Below, piece after piece: positions 7,676-14,828 of a stretch of 37,070 bases of DNA (its first letter is position 1; each line of letters opens with the position of its first letter). The DNA is from JAAYZQ01 sp034428935 (GTDB lineage: Bacteria > Chloroflexota > Anaerolineae > JAAYZQ01). The notes below the pieces were generated by a model. It did not search any database. It was not told the origin of the DNA and saw nothing but the letters and a program-made list of their open reading frames with translations. The stretch is taken from positions 1-37,070 of the forward strand of contig DAOUHB010000108.1 of NCBI GenBank assembly GCA_034428935.1. Reading direction: 5' to 3'. Made by a program: the position numbers and the translations under genes.

Positions 7676-7708
7676 ATTGCATTATCCTGACAAACAGTAT
7701 AATGCAAT
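7676..7708. promoter_or_regulatory. Operator palindrome of the toxin-antitoxin operon
   Basis: ATTGCATTAT (7676-7685) and ATAATGCAAT (7699-7708) are perfect 10-bp inverted copies with a 13-bp spacer. The right arm covers part of the -10 box (7696-7701) and the left arm lies in the first transcribed bases. Binding by the antitoxin would block RNA polymerase, as is known for Phd-type antitoxins. Confidence 0.8.
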
Positions 7709-7724
7709 TCGGCTCTCATGTCAA
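7696..7724 (-). promoter_or_regulatory. Promoter of the toxin-antitoxin operon
   Basis: On the minus strand the -35 is a perfect TTGACA (7719-7724) and the -10 is TATACT (7696-7701), spaced by 17 bp. Transcription should start near 7689, leaving a ~33-nt leader before the GTG at 7656. This is the strongest consensus promoter in the left half of the window. Confidence 0.85.
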
Positions 7725-7813
7725 GAGTTGTGCGAGAAATGCGCCGGGGCCGTGGCAGGCAGGTCCTTTGCAAGGGCGAGGTTGAACAACTCGGGCGTTT
7801 TGGTTAAAGGCGG

Positions 7814-7903
7814 TTAGGAAAGCACGATCATCGTAATCCTGCTTTCCTTGTCACCATAGTGCAACTCCCCGGCGTGACCGTTCATAAACAACACAACACC
7901 CAT
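7814..7903 (-). CDS. Possible 29-residue small protein downstream of selA
   Basis: An ATG at 7903 opens a 29-codon frame (MGVVLFMNGHAGELHYGDKE...) ending in TAA at 7814-7816. GGAG lies only 4 nt before the ATG, which is short spacing. The 3' end of the frame contains a perfect hairpin with 9-bp arms, AGGAAAGCA (7816-7824) and TGCTTTCCT (7840-7848). The sequence matches nothing I recognise. It could be a chance frame, a remnant of a larger gene or a small protein. The hairpin may instead be the terminator region of selA. Confidence 0.2.
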   Translation of the reverse strand: MGVVLFMNGHAGELHYGDKESRITMIVLS

Positions 7904-7924
7904 AACACTCCGGGCTCCGTGCCC

Positions 7925-9292
7925 CTACGCTGCCGCGGCGACCCGCGCCAGCAAGACTTCTTCCTGCTCGGGCAGCACGGTGCGGGGGTCGAGGAGGAGG
8001 CGGTCGTCCTCGATGCGGCTGATGACGGGTGGGTCGCCGGCGCGCAGGCGGGCGGCGACGGCGGCGGGCGATTCGACGGCCAGGGCCACCAGCCGCGTGG
8101 GCAGCGTCTCGCCGGGCAGGCTGCCGCCGCCGACGGTGGACCGGCCGGGCAGCACGTCGGCCTGCACGCCGCGCTCGCGGAGGGCGGCCAGCCAGCGGCT
8201 GGCCCGCTCCTCCAGCTTGGCCTCCGTCTGGGCGATCATGCGCCACACCGGCACTTCCCGCGGCGCCTCGCCCAGAAGATAGTGGCGCAGCGTGGCCTGG
8301 AGGCCGGCCAGCGTGGTCTTGTCGACGCGCAGGGCGCGGGTCAGGGGGAACCGGCGCAGGCGGGCCATCAAGTCGCCGCGGCCCAGGATGATGCCGGCCT
8401 GGGGGCCGCCCAGGAGCTTGTCGCCGCTGCACGACACCAGCGACACGCCGGCAGCCACGCTCTCCTGGATGGTGGGCTCGTGGACCAGGCCAAAGGGCGC
8501 GGTGTCGAGGAGCGTGCCGCTGCCCAGGTCGTCGATGAGTAGCACGTCGCGCTGGCGGGCCAGGGCCACCATCTCGGCCAGATCGGGCTCGTGGACAAAG
8601 CCGGACAGGTGAAAGTTGCTGCGGTGGACGCGCATGAGGGCGGCGGTCTCGCTGCCGATGGCCGCCTCGTAGTCGTCGATGTAGGTCCGGTTGGTGGTGC
8701 CCACCTCCACCAGGCGGGCGCCGCTCTGGCGCATCACGTCGGGGATGCGAAACCCGCCGCCGATCTCGACCAACTGGCTGCGAGAGATGATCACCTCGCG
8801 CCCCTGGGCCAGGGCCATGAGCATGAGGAGCACGGCGGCGGCGTTGTTGTTGACCACCAGGGCCGCCTCGGCGCCGGTGAGCCGGCACAGGATCTCTTCG
8901 GCGTGGACGTAGCGCGAGCCGCGCTGCCCGGCCTCCAGGTCGTACTCCAGGTTGGAATAGCCCAGGGCCACGGCGTCCATGGCGGCCCGGGCCGCGGCAC
9001 TCAGCGGCGCCCTACCCAGGTTGGTGTGGATGACGACGCCCGTGGCATTGATGGCCGGGCGCAGGGTGGGCCGCAAGCGCTCGGCCAGCAGCTCTCCGGC
9101 CCGGGCGGCCAGGGCGTCCAGCTCCGGGCAGGGCGCGCCGCCGCGGACCGCTTCGCGGGCGGCATCCAGGGCGTCGCGGGCGGCTTCCACCACCAGGTCG
9201 TGGCCCCAACGCGCCTCCAGGGCGGCCACGCCGGCCTGCTGGAGCAGCCGGTCGACGCTGGGCAACTTGCGCAGTTCCGCTTCGACAGTCAT
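7925..9292 (-). CDS. selA: L-seryl-tRNA(Sec) selenium transferase
   Basis: SelA is a PLP enzyme that converts seryl-tRNA(Sec) to selenocysteyl-tRNA(Sec) with selenophosphate. The 455-residue length is normal. The N-terminal helical domain (LRKLPSVDRLLQQAG) is typical. It is followed by INATGVVIHTNLGRAPLS, the family's most conserved segment, then NNNAAAVLL and LLIDDLGSG. The PLP lysine is K292 in SCSGDKLLGGPQAGI. The C-terminal domain ends ISRIEDDRLLLDPRTVLP. The start at 9292 (MTVEAELRKLP) is 13 nt after the stop of the upstream membrane protein gene. No selB, selD or tRNA(Sec) is in the window; they must lie elsewhere if the pathway is complete. Confidence 0.95.
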   Translation of the reverse strand: MTVEAELRKLPSVDRLLQQAGVAALEARWGHDLVVEAARDALDAAREAVRGGAPCPELDALAARAGELLAERLRPTLRPAINATGVVIHTNLGRAPLSAAARAAMDAVALGYSNLEYDLEAGQRGSRYVHAEEILCRLTGAEAALVVNNNAAAVLLMLMALAQGREVIISRSQLVEIGGGFRIPDVMRQSGARLVEVGTTNRTYIDDYEAAIGSETAALMRVHRSNFHLSGFVHEPDLAEMVALARQRDVLLIDDLGSGTLLDTAPFGLVHEPTIQESVAAGVSLVSCSGDKLLGGPQAGIILGRGDLMARLRRFPLTRALRVDKTTLAGLQATLRHYLLGEAPREVPVWRMIAQTEAKLEERASRWLAALRERGVQADVLPGRSTVGGGSLPGETLPTRLVALAVESPAAVAARLRAGDPPVISRIEDDRLLLDPRTVLPEQEEVLLARVAAAA

Positions 9293-9305
9293 GTCGTTCC
9301 CCTTG

Positions 9306-9677
9306 TCAGGTTTCGCTTCGCAGGCGCACGATGAGCACCTCGAAGGCCACAAAGATGAGGGCGATGACCAGGGCATAGCCCACGTTCAGGGCGCGGTGGA
9401 CCTGGAGCCAGGCATAGACGGCCAGGCACACGCCGGCCCAGGCGCTGTGCCGCAGGAAGCGCCAGGGATCGCGGCTGGTGGCGGCGGGCGCCAGGCGGCG
9501 GTTGAGATAGGCCGCGGCGGGGGCCACGGTGCCGGTCACGGCCAGGAACAGCATGGCCAGAAAGAGCGACAGGGCGCCGGGCATCTCGGGCCGCGTGCTT
9601 CCGGTGAGCACGTACAGGCTCCACCAGCCGACGACCGCCAACAGGATCGATAGGACGATCAGGAGCCGTGGCCGCAT
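9306..9677 (-). CDS. Small multi-pass membrane protein of unknown function
   Basis: The 123-residue product is largely hydrophobic, with about four membrane helices: LLIVLSILLAVVGWWSLYVL (~5-24), LSLFLAMLFLAVTGTVAPAAAYL (~35-57), WAGVCLAVYAWLQV (~73-87) and ALVIALIFVAFEVLIV (~96-113). Arg residues at RPR near the start and RLRSET at the end suggest cytosolic ends. I do not recognise the family. It lies between the sortase and selA (gaps of 65 and 13 nt) and is probably in the same transcript, but nothing links it functionally to selenium or sorting. The start at 9677 is chosen because the frame upstream is Arg-rich antisense-like sequence. Confidence 0.7.
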   Translation of the reverse strand: MRPRLLIVLSILLAVVGWWSLYVLTGSTRPEMPGALSLFLAMLFLAVTGTVAPAAAYLNRRLAPAATSRDPWRFLRHSAWAGVCLAVYAWLQVHRALNVGYALVIALIFVAFEVLIVRLRSET

Positions 9678-9742
9678 GCCGCCTGCCCTCCGCCTTCCCT
9701 TCGGTTCCACAAGCCTGCTCGCCCTGGCATCGAATGGCTCCC

Positions 9743-10567
9743 TCAGCGGACCGGCTCGGCGACGACGTAAACGCGCTCGGGAAAGGGCTCGATCTCGGCG
9801 CCGGCGCAACTGACCAGGGTGAGGCGCTCGGGGCCGCCGGGTGAGAGCAAGTTGAGGTGCTGCGTCAGCTCCTGGAACGTTTTCTTGCGCCAGCGGACGT
9901 GTTGCACCTGCGTCACGCTGTAGGTAAAGGTCTGCCCGGCGTTGTTGACGACGTGGATCTTGTGGCCGACCTTCAGGCTGCCCAGGCGCACAAAGACGCC
10001 GTTATACCCGTACCCGTAGTTGTGGCCGACCAGGACCATGTTGCCCTGCTCGCCCGGAAAGGCCGTGCCTTCCCAGTGGCCCACCAGGTCGCCGCGCCCG
10101 GGGCGGAACAGGGTCTCGGCGTTCCAGGTCGAGGTCCCCGTGCGACCGTCGCGCACCTGGGGCAGGGTCACGATGGAGCGGGTGATCCCCAGGGCCGGGA
10201 TGCGGATCTGGGCCGGGCCGGGCGGGGGCGTGGGCCTCGGGGTGGGCGTCGGCGAGGGAATGGGGGTGGGGGTCGGGGTGATGGTCGGCGGCAGGGTGGG
10301 CGTCGGCGTGGGCGTGGGTGTCGAGGTCATGGCCGGCACCGCCAGCGCGGCCAACTGGGGCGATCGCAGGTAGCGGTCCTGGTTCATGAGCCAGGTGTTG
10401 AGCACCGAGTAGACGCCATACAGGACGGCGGCCAGAAGAAAGAGACCGCCGAGCAAGAGCAGGACGCTGGACAGGGCACGGCCCACAGCCGCCAGCCGGG
10501 CTCGCTGCGCCCGTTGGGCGTGTGCCGGCGATGTGGGAAGACCCTTCGGCCACCGGGCAAGTTCCAT
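9743..10567 (-). CDS. Membrane-anchored sortase with Thr/Pro-rich linker
   Basis: Sortases are cysteine transpeptidases that cut a C-terminal sorting signal and attach the protein to the cell envelope. This 274-residue product has a basic cytosolic start, one membrane helix at ~34-57 and a long linker made mostly of TP repeats (~80-118). The catalytic domain follows from IRIPALGITRSI. The catalytic triad is visible as His182 (VLVGHNYGYG), Cys254 (TLVSCAGA) and Arg265 (PFPERVYVVA). The triad spacing and the C-terminal R-V-Y-V-V-A strand fit a class D/E-type enzyme, but I cannot fix the class. The ATG at 10567 lies 6 nt after the -10 box, so the mRNA should be leaderless. A candidate substrate is encoded 1.6 kb away at 12165-12752. 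Confidence 0.9.
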   Translation of the reverse strand: MELARWPKGLPTSPAHAQRAQRARLAAVGRALSSVLLLLGGLFLLAAVLYGVYSVLNTWLMNQDRYLRSPQLAALAVPAMTSTPTPTPTPTLPPTITPTPTPIPSPTPTPRPTPPPGPAQIRIPALGITRSIVTLPQVRDGRTGTSTWNAETLFRPGRGDLVGHWEGTAFPGEQGNMVLVGHNYGYGYNGVFVRLGSLKVGHKIHVVNNAGQTFTYSVTQVQHVRWRKKTFQELTQHLNLLSPGGPERLTLVSCAGAEIEPFPERVYVVAEPVR

Positions 10568-10573
10568 ACATAA

Positions 10574-10602
10574 ATTATACCCCCATCCTCGCCGGGCGTC
10601 AA
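10574..10602 (-). promoter_or_regulatory. Sortase promoter producing a leaderless mRNA
   Basis: On the minus strand the -35 TTGACG (10597-10602) and a perfect -10 TATAAT (10574-10579) are separated by 17 bp. Only six bases separate the -10 from the ATG at 10567. Transcription therefore should start at or within a base of the A of the start codon, and no ribosome-binding site is possible. Confidence 0.75.
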
Positions 10603-10638
10603 ACCGGCACCCCGCCGCACATGCTCCGGGGCCCCGGG

Positions 10639-10667
10639 TTGACATTTTACATGATATATGTTAAACT
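10639..10667 (+). promoter_or_regulatory. Promoter of the cNMP-domain/TPR gene
   Basis: A perfect -35 TTGACA (10639-10644) and a -10 TAAACT (10662-10667) are spaced by 17 bp. Transcription should begin near 10674, about 22 nt before the ATG at 10696. It is divergent from the sortase promoter, with 36 bp between the two -35 boxes. Confidence 0.75.
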
Positions 10668-10695
10668 GCAGCCAGAAACGTGGGGCGGGAGAGCC

Positions 10696-12015
10696 ATGGC
10701 ACGCGATACGGACGAGGCGATGCCGCTCCCCGGCCAGCCGGAGGACACCCGGCTGAGCCCGGCTGAGGTGCACGACATCGTGCGCAACAGGCTAGGGCGC
10801 CTGGGCCTCAGAGCGGCAGACGTGCACCGCCTGGCGCGCGGGATGCACAGACGCGTTTACAACCCCAGCGAGGTCATCGTGCCGCGCGGCGCCCGGGCCG
10901 ATTGTCTGGGCGTGGTGGTGCGGGGACAGGTGGCCGTGCACGTCGGCGCCCGGGCGACTGCTCGCGTGGCCGTCGTGCTGCTGGCGGGCAGCACCTTTGG
11001 CGAGGCGATGCTGGCCGAAAGCCGCCCCAGTCATGCGACCCTACAAGCCCTCACCCGCTGCGAGCTGGCCTTGCTGCGGCAGGGAGACGTCCAGGGGGTC
11101 TTCAGGGCCTATCGGGAAGAGGAGCGGCGGGCCGGCCTGTGGCGCCTGGTCAAAGCAGGCGGCGCCCTTCTCCTGGTCCTGCTGCTGGCCCTGGCGATCC
11201 TCCGGGTGCCGGCCGGGCGCAGCGCCCTGGCACTGGCTCCCATGGCCCTGGGGCAATGGTGCCACGAGGGCGGCTACACCCGGTGTGCTGAAGAGTCGTG
11301 GCAGGTCTCCGCCGGGCTGGCGCCCACCAACGTGAACCCTTTGCTGGCCCTGGGCAACCTCTACTTTGCCCGCGACGAGGTGGCGGCAGCCGAAAGGGCC
11401 TTCGAACAGGTCCGTGCCCTGGAGCCCGACCTGCCCGAGGCGTACAACAACCTGGGGTTGATCTATGCCCGGCAGGGCAACCACAAGCGGGCCGTGGCGG
11501 CCTTCCGCCGGGCCCTGGAGCTGGAGCCCGGCATCGCCGCCGTGGAGCACAACCTGGCCCTGAGCTTGCAGGCCCTGCGCCAGGAAGACGAGGCGCTGGC
11601 GCACTATGGCCTGGCCCTGGCCCTGGGCGGGCCCCAGGCGACGACCCTGGCCAACATGGCCGTCGCCTATTACCAGGCCGGCCGGGCCGACGAGGCCGCC
11701 ACCGCGGCGCGGGAGGCCCTGGCCTACGACGAGAACCTGGCCGCCGCCTACACCGTCCTGGGGGTGGTGGCCCTGGACGCGCGGCAGCCCGAAAAGGCGC
11801 TGGCCGATCTGCAGCGTGGCGTTGCCCTCGACGGCGCCCATCCCCAGGGGTATTTCTTCCTGGGCCTGGCCTACAAGTCCCTGGGCCGCCTGGCCGAGGC
11901 CACCTCCGCCTTCGAGCGGGCGCTGGCCACGGCCGGCGACGAGGGGACCAGGACCCAGATTCGTCGGCACTTGCAAGAGTTGTACGAGGTGCGGGAGAGC
12001 AGCCAGAGCCAGTGA
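10696..12015 (+). CDS. Cyclic-nucleotide-binding-like domain fused to a membrane helix and TPR repeats
   Basis: The 439-residue product has three parts. Residues ~50-140 are a cNMP-binding beta-barrel (RRVYNPSEVIVPRGARADCLGVVVRGQVAVH...). Its phosphate-binding cassette reads FGEAMLAESRPSHATLQA; by eye the Arg that contacts the cyclic phosphate (P-R-A-A-T in classical members) is replaced (P-S-H-A-T), so it may not bind a cyclic nucleotide. Residues ~152-170 are one membrane helix. Residues ~205-430 are about six TPR repeats (for example NPLLALGNLYFARDEVAAAERAFEQV and PEAYNNLGLIYARQGNHKRA), a protein-binding scaffold outside the cytosol. The architecture suggests a membrane sensor or scaffold. 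Its neighbours, a sortase and a likely sorted protein, hint at an envelope role, which is inference. Confidence 0.85.
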   Translation: MARDTDEAMPLPGQPEDTRLSPAEVHDIVRNRLGRLGLRAADVHRLARGMHRRVYNPSEVIVPRGARADCLGVVVRGQVAVHVGARATARVAVVLLAGSTFGEAMLAESRPSHATLQALTRCELALLRQGDVQGVFRAYREEERRAGLWRLVKAGGALLLVLLLALAILRVPAGRSALALAPMALGQWCHEGGYTRCAEESWQVSAGLAPTNVNPLLALGNLYFARDEVAAAERAFEQVRALEPDLPEAYNNLGLIYARQGNHKRAVAAFRRALELEPGIAAVEHNLALSLQALRQEDEALAHYGLALALGGPQATTLANMAVAYYQAGRADEAATAAREALAYDENLAAAYTVLGVVALDARQPEKALADLQRGVALDGAHPQGYFFLGLAYKSLGRLAEATSAFERALATAGDEGTRTQIRRHLQELYEVRESSQSQ

Positions 12016-12090
12016 GGTTCGTGGCCGGAGGGAAAGGAGGTGGTCATCAGCATCCTACGCAAGGACTGAGGCTCAGAGAATACTGACGCT

Positions 12091-12118
12091 GGCCGGCAGT
12101 CTGCCCGGTACCGTTTTT
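12091..12118 (+). terminator. Probable intrinsic terminator after the TPR gene
   Basis: GGCCGGCA, a 3-nt loop, and TGCC-GG-CC (with 1- and 2-nt bulges) form a hairpin at 12091-12112, followed by G and five T (12114-12118). It lies 75 nt after the TPR gene and 46 nt before the next start. The next gene has no visible promoter after it, so read-through is likely and the site may act as an attenuator. Confidence 0.5.
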
Positions 12119-12164
12119 CTCGCGCCTGGTCACCGCCGGGCGCCCCAAACACAAGGAGGTAGAG

Positions 12165-12752
12165 ATGCGTTCCACACTACGAATTGCGGGATTGCTCTTG
12201 TTGCTTTCGGCCATGCTGCTGCCCCTGGTGGGCTATGCCAGCGACGTGCCGTGCCCGGACGATCCCAACATACCCTGTGTCTCTGAAACGCCGCCGTTCT
12301 ACATCGTGATCAACCGCGAGTTTGAAGATCTCACCCGCACGGGCAGCGGCTGCCAGCCGATCATCCTCAACCACCCCGACATCGAGGACTGCTGTGGCGA
12401 AAGCGAGGCCCTCGGCGAGGCCAACTTCCAGGTCGAGTCGGAAGTCTGCCCCCTGCTGGCCGACCGGGTGGACTGGCCGGAGGACGGCGAGGAGCCGACG
12501 GTCATTGTCTACCAGATGTGCTGCGATTGCACCGGCGCTGCCGGTGGTGAATGGCGGTACCGCGTGCGCCTGCTGCACGCCGACGGCACCTGCCCCATCG
12601 ACGAGCAGAACCCCGGCTGCTACGAGGATCTGCCGCCCGGCACGGGCATCGACCTGCCGGCCCCGCTCATCATCGGCGGCCTGGCCGTGATGGGCGTCGC
12701 CCTCCTGGCGACGGGCATGGTCGTCCGCCGGCGCAGTGTCCGCCTGGCCTGA
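12165..12752 (+). CDS. Secreted Cys-rich protein with C-terminal sorting-signal-like end
   Basis: The 195-residue product has a classical signal peptide (basic MRSTLR, hydrophobic IAGLLLLLSAMLLPLVGYA, cleavage probably after YAS or near residue 25). A mature domain of ~140 residues contains about ten Cys (for example DCCGE and QMCCDCTG) and probably forms disulfides outside the cell. The C-terminus reads LPPGTGIDLPAPLIIGG, then a hydrophobic helix and the basic tail VVRRRSVRLA. That order (L-P-x-x-T-G-like motif, helix, Arg tail) is the layout of a sortase sorting signal, although L-P-P-G-T-G is not the standard spacing. I do not recognise the domain. AAGGAGG lies 5 nt before the ATG. It could be a substrate of the sortase at 9743-10567. 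Confidence 0.8.
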   Translation: MRSTLRIAGLLLLLSAMLLPLVGYASDVPCPDDPNIPCVSETPPFYIVINREFEDLTRTGSGCQPIILNHPDIEDCCGESEALGEANFQVESEVCPLLADRVDWPEDGEEPTVIVYQMCCDCTGAAGGEWRYRVRLLHADGTCPIDEQNPGCYEDLPPGTGIDLPAPLIIGGLAVMGVALLATGMVVRRRSVRLA

Positions 12753-12755
12753 GTT

Positions 12756-12800
12756 CCACGCGGCGGAGTACCTCCCGGATGGTGAGGTGCTCCGCCGTGG
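12756..12800. terminator. Long bidirectional hairpin between convergent genes
   Basis: The arm from 12756 (CCACG...GGAGTACCTC) pairs with the arm ending at 12800 (GAGGTGCTCC...GTGG). The stem has about 17 pairs with one 2-nt bulge and one G-T wobble, and the loop is 9 nt. It starts 4 nt after the stop of the Cys-rich protein gene and ends 20 nt before the stop of the convergent VanW-family gene. No clear T-run follows on either strand, yet position and strength suggest a shared terminator. Confidence 0.65.
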
Positions 12801-12819
12801 CTCTGCGCGAGGTTTCCCC

Positions 12820-14685
12820 CTACTTGGTGCCGACGAGGAAAACGGCCTGCCAGGGGCGGTAGCGGCTGAAAAAGGTGTCGCGCCTGGTTTCCACGCCGTT
12901 TTCCTTGACGACGCGGTAAACCGTCACGTCCAGCCCATCCTTGGCCCATTCGATCTGCCGGGTCTCTCCCTTGGTCAGCGTTGGATCGTCCCGGTAGACG
13001 GCCGGGCCGTGGGCCACGGGATTGGCCTCGTGGGGGCCGTCGATCTCGACGGTGCGGCCCGGGTTGGTGCCATAGTAGCGAAAGGTCAGCGTCTTGTTGG
13101 CCTCGTCCACGGCGGTCTCGATGAGGATGTGGTGCCCCGTGTCGTTCACCCACTTCAGGTCCACCTGGGGCGAATAGATCGTAGCGTCCATGCCCAGGGG
13201 CGGCTCGTAGTAGGCCACGCGAAAGGCGTGGGGCCAGCGCTCGGTGACGGGCACCCCGGCCCAGAAGGCGGCGCGAAAGGCCGTTGACGACACCTGGCAC
13301 AGCCCGCCGCCCACGTCGGCGCGGGTCGTGTTGCCCCAGATGATAATGCCCTCCTCGTATCCCTTTTCGGCCGTCACCTCGCCCAGGTAGTGGTTGAAGG
13401 AAAACTCTTCGCCGGGCGCGACAATGACGCCGTCGAACTGCCGGGCGCCGACGATAATGTTCTGCACCCGCGAAGCCGTCGAGCCCGCAAAGCGGGTCAC
13501 ACCCTCGCCGATGAGCTCCACGATGCCCAGCGCCGGCCCATCCTCGTTGGCCAGCGCCGGCCGGACGGGCACCAGGGGCAGCGGCACCGTCCGCTCGTGG
13601 CCGCCGGTGGCCGCGCTCTCGATGAGGCTCAGCGTGGCCGTCACGTCCAGGCTCCGGCCGGGCACGCTGTCGACCACGGGCACCAGGACACCGGCGCCTT
13701 CGTCGAAGCGAAACTCGGCGTTCGTGGGGCTGATGGCCACCTGGGCCGCAATCTCTTGCACAAAAGCGGTCGCGTGGCCGGGGTCGAGGCTCGCCGCCAG
13801 GGTGGCGCCGCCGTCCGCGCCCGTGGTGGGCCGCAAGATCAGCCACTCGGCCAGCGTCTCGGGCGCGATGGTCCACGGCCCGGCATCGGGGGCGGTCAGC
13901 GTGATGGGGCCGGCCAGGATGGCCTGCACCCGGGCCTGGGCCGCCGACAGGTCGGTCAGCAGGGGCTCGCTCTCGCGAATCACGACGGGCACCTCGCCGC
14001 CCGCCATCTGCCGGACGCGCTGCTGGAGGGCCAGGCTCGTGGCCTGCACGTCGATCTCCTGGCCCGACTGGCCGGGGATCACTTCCACCTGGAGGCCGTC
14101 GCCCAGGCGCAGCGTGGCGTTTTGCAGGGGGCGGTTGATCTCGCGGCCCATCTCGCTCAAGAACATCTCGGCTGCCCCCGGCTGAAAGGCAAAGACGGGC
14201 ATCACCAGGCGGCTCTTGAGCAGAACGGCCCCCTGCTCGCGGAGGCGGGCCGACAGGTTGCCGCTGTGACCCACGAGCATGGCGCTGTCGACGGTGGCCT
14301 GCACGCCCAGACTGGCGCCCACGTCGGCCGGATCGACCGGCCAGGCCCGGTCACCGTGGCGCAGGGTGAGGTGGCGATCGGCGGGGTAGTAAAAGTCGGC
14401 GGCCAGCCGCTCGGCGGCCTCCTCGCGGGTCAGCCCCCCGAGGTCCACGTCCCAGACGTAAACGCCGGGCACGATGCGGTCGGCCAGCCACATCTCGAGG
14501 AACAGGAGTGTTGCCACCCCGGCGACGACGATGGCCAGGGCCAGGAGGGCAAGGGTAGCCTCCCAGGCCAGGGACCGGCTCCGCCGGGCCGGGGGCGCCG
14601 GCGGCGGGACAACGTCGCGCCGAAGCGGCCGCGTTTGCCACTCGGTGGGCGGCTGGCGCTGGGGTCGTGCCGTCGATCTGGTCAT
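12820..14685 (-). CDS. VanW-family protein with peptidoglycan-binding-like domain
   Basis: The 621-residue product has a basic, Pro-rich cytosolic start, one membrane helix (~45-65) and then an extracellular part. Two copies of the putative peptidoglycan-binding domain 4 precede the VanW domain: the first begins GVYVWDVDLGGLTREEAAERL, and the second is around VPVVDSVPGRSLDVTATL. The VanW domain (~400-560) contains ASRVQNIIVGARQFDGVIVAPGEEFSFN, TRADVGGGLCQVSSTAFRAAFWAG and ERWPHAFRVAYYEPPLGMDATIY, which are the family's core motifs. The end is G5-like (RRDTFFSRYRPWQAVFLVG). VanW proteins occur in some vancomycin-resistance clusters but their biochemical role is unknown; this one is best called a cell-envelope protein. 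It is encoded alone, without vanH, vanA or vanX. Confidence 0.9.
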   Translation of the reverse strand: MTRSTARPQRQPPTEWQTRPLRRDVVPPPAPPARRSRSLAWEATLALLALAIVVAGVATLLFLEMWLADRIVPGVYVWDVDLGGLTREEAAERLAADFYYPADRHLTLRHGDRAWPVDPADVGASLGVQATVDSAMLVGHSGNLSARLREQGAVLLKSRLVMPVFAFQPGAAEMFLSEMGREINRPLQNATLRLGDGLQVEVIPGQSGQEIDVQATSLALQQRVRQMAGGEVPVVIRESEPLLTDLSAAQARVQAILAGPITLTAPDAGPWTIAPETLAEWLILRPTTGADGGATLAASLDPGHATAFVQEIAAQVAISPTNAEFRFDEGAGVLVPVVDSVPGRSLDVTATLSLIESAATGGHERTVPLPLVPVRPALANEDGPALGIVELIGEGVTRFAGSTASRVQNIIVGARQFDGVIVAPGEEFSFNHYLGEVTAEKGYEEGIIIWGNTTRADVGGGLCQVSSTAFRAAFWAGVPVTERWPHAFRVAYYEPPLGMDATIYSPQVDLKWVNDTGHHILIETAVDEANKTLTFRYYGTNPGRTVEIDGPHEANPVAHGPAVYRDDPTLTKGETRQIEWAKDGLDVTVYRVVKENGVETRRDTFFSRYRPWQAVFLVGTK

Positions 14686-14709
14686 ATCCTGACTCGTCCT
14701 CTATCCGTT

Positions 14710-14732
14710 GCCGGGCGTGGTGCGCGCCCGGC
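14710..14732 (-). other. Hairpin in the leader of the VanW-family gene
   Basis: GCCGGGCG (14710-14717) and CGCCCGGC (14725-14732) form a perfect 8-bp stem with a 7-nt loop, 25 nt upstream of the ATG at 14685. I found no convincing -35/-10 pair upstream. The hairpin could equally be a terminator for a transcript reading from outside. Confidence 0.35.
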
Positions 14733-14828
14733 GCCTACACTCCGGGTATACCCTCTCCCTCAAGACGCCGCAGCGTGGGCGCCGGTTCCACCATTGTGCG
14801 GGCTCGGGGGCTGTCCGTCTGTAATCAA

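Noticed and set aside
7774..7924. tRNA(Sec) next to selA
   Set aside because: No cloverleaf, T-loop sequence or CCA-type end could be found in this gap or in the rest of the window.
12820..14685. Vancomycin-resistance gene
   Set aside because: VanW-family proteins are common in environmental bacteria. No vanHAX, vanRS or D-Ala-D-Lac ligase is nearby, so a resistance role is not supported.
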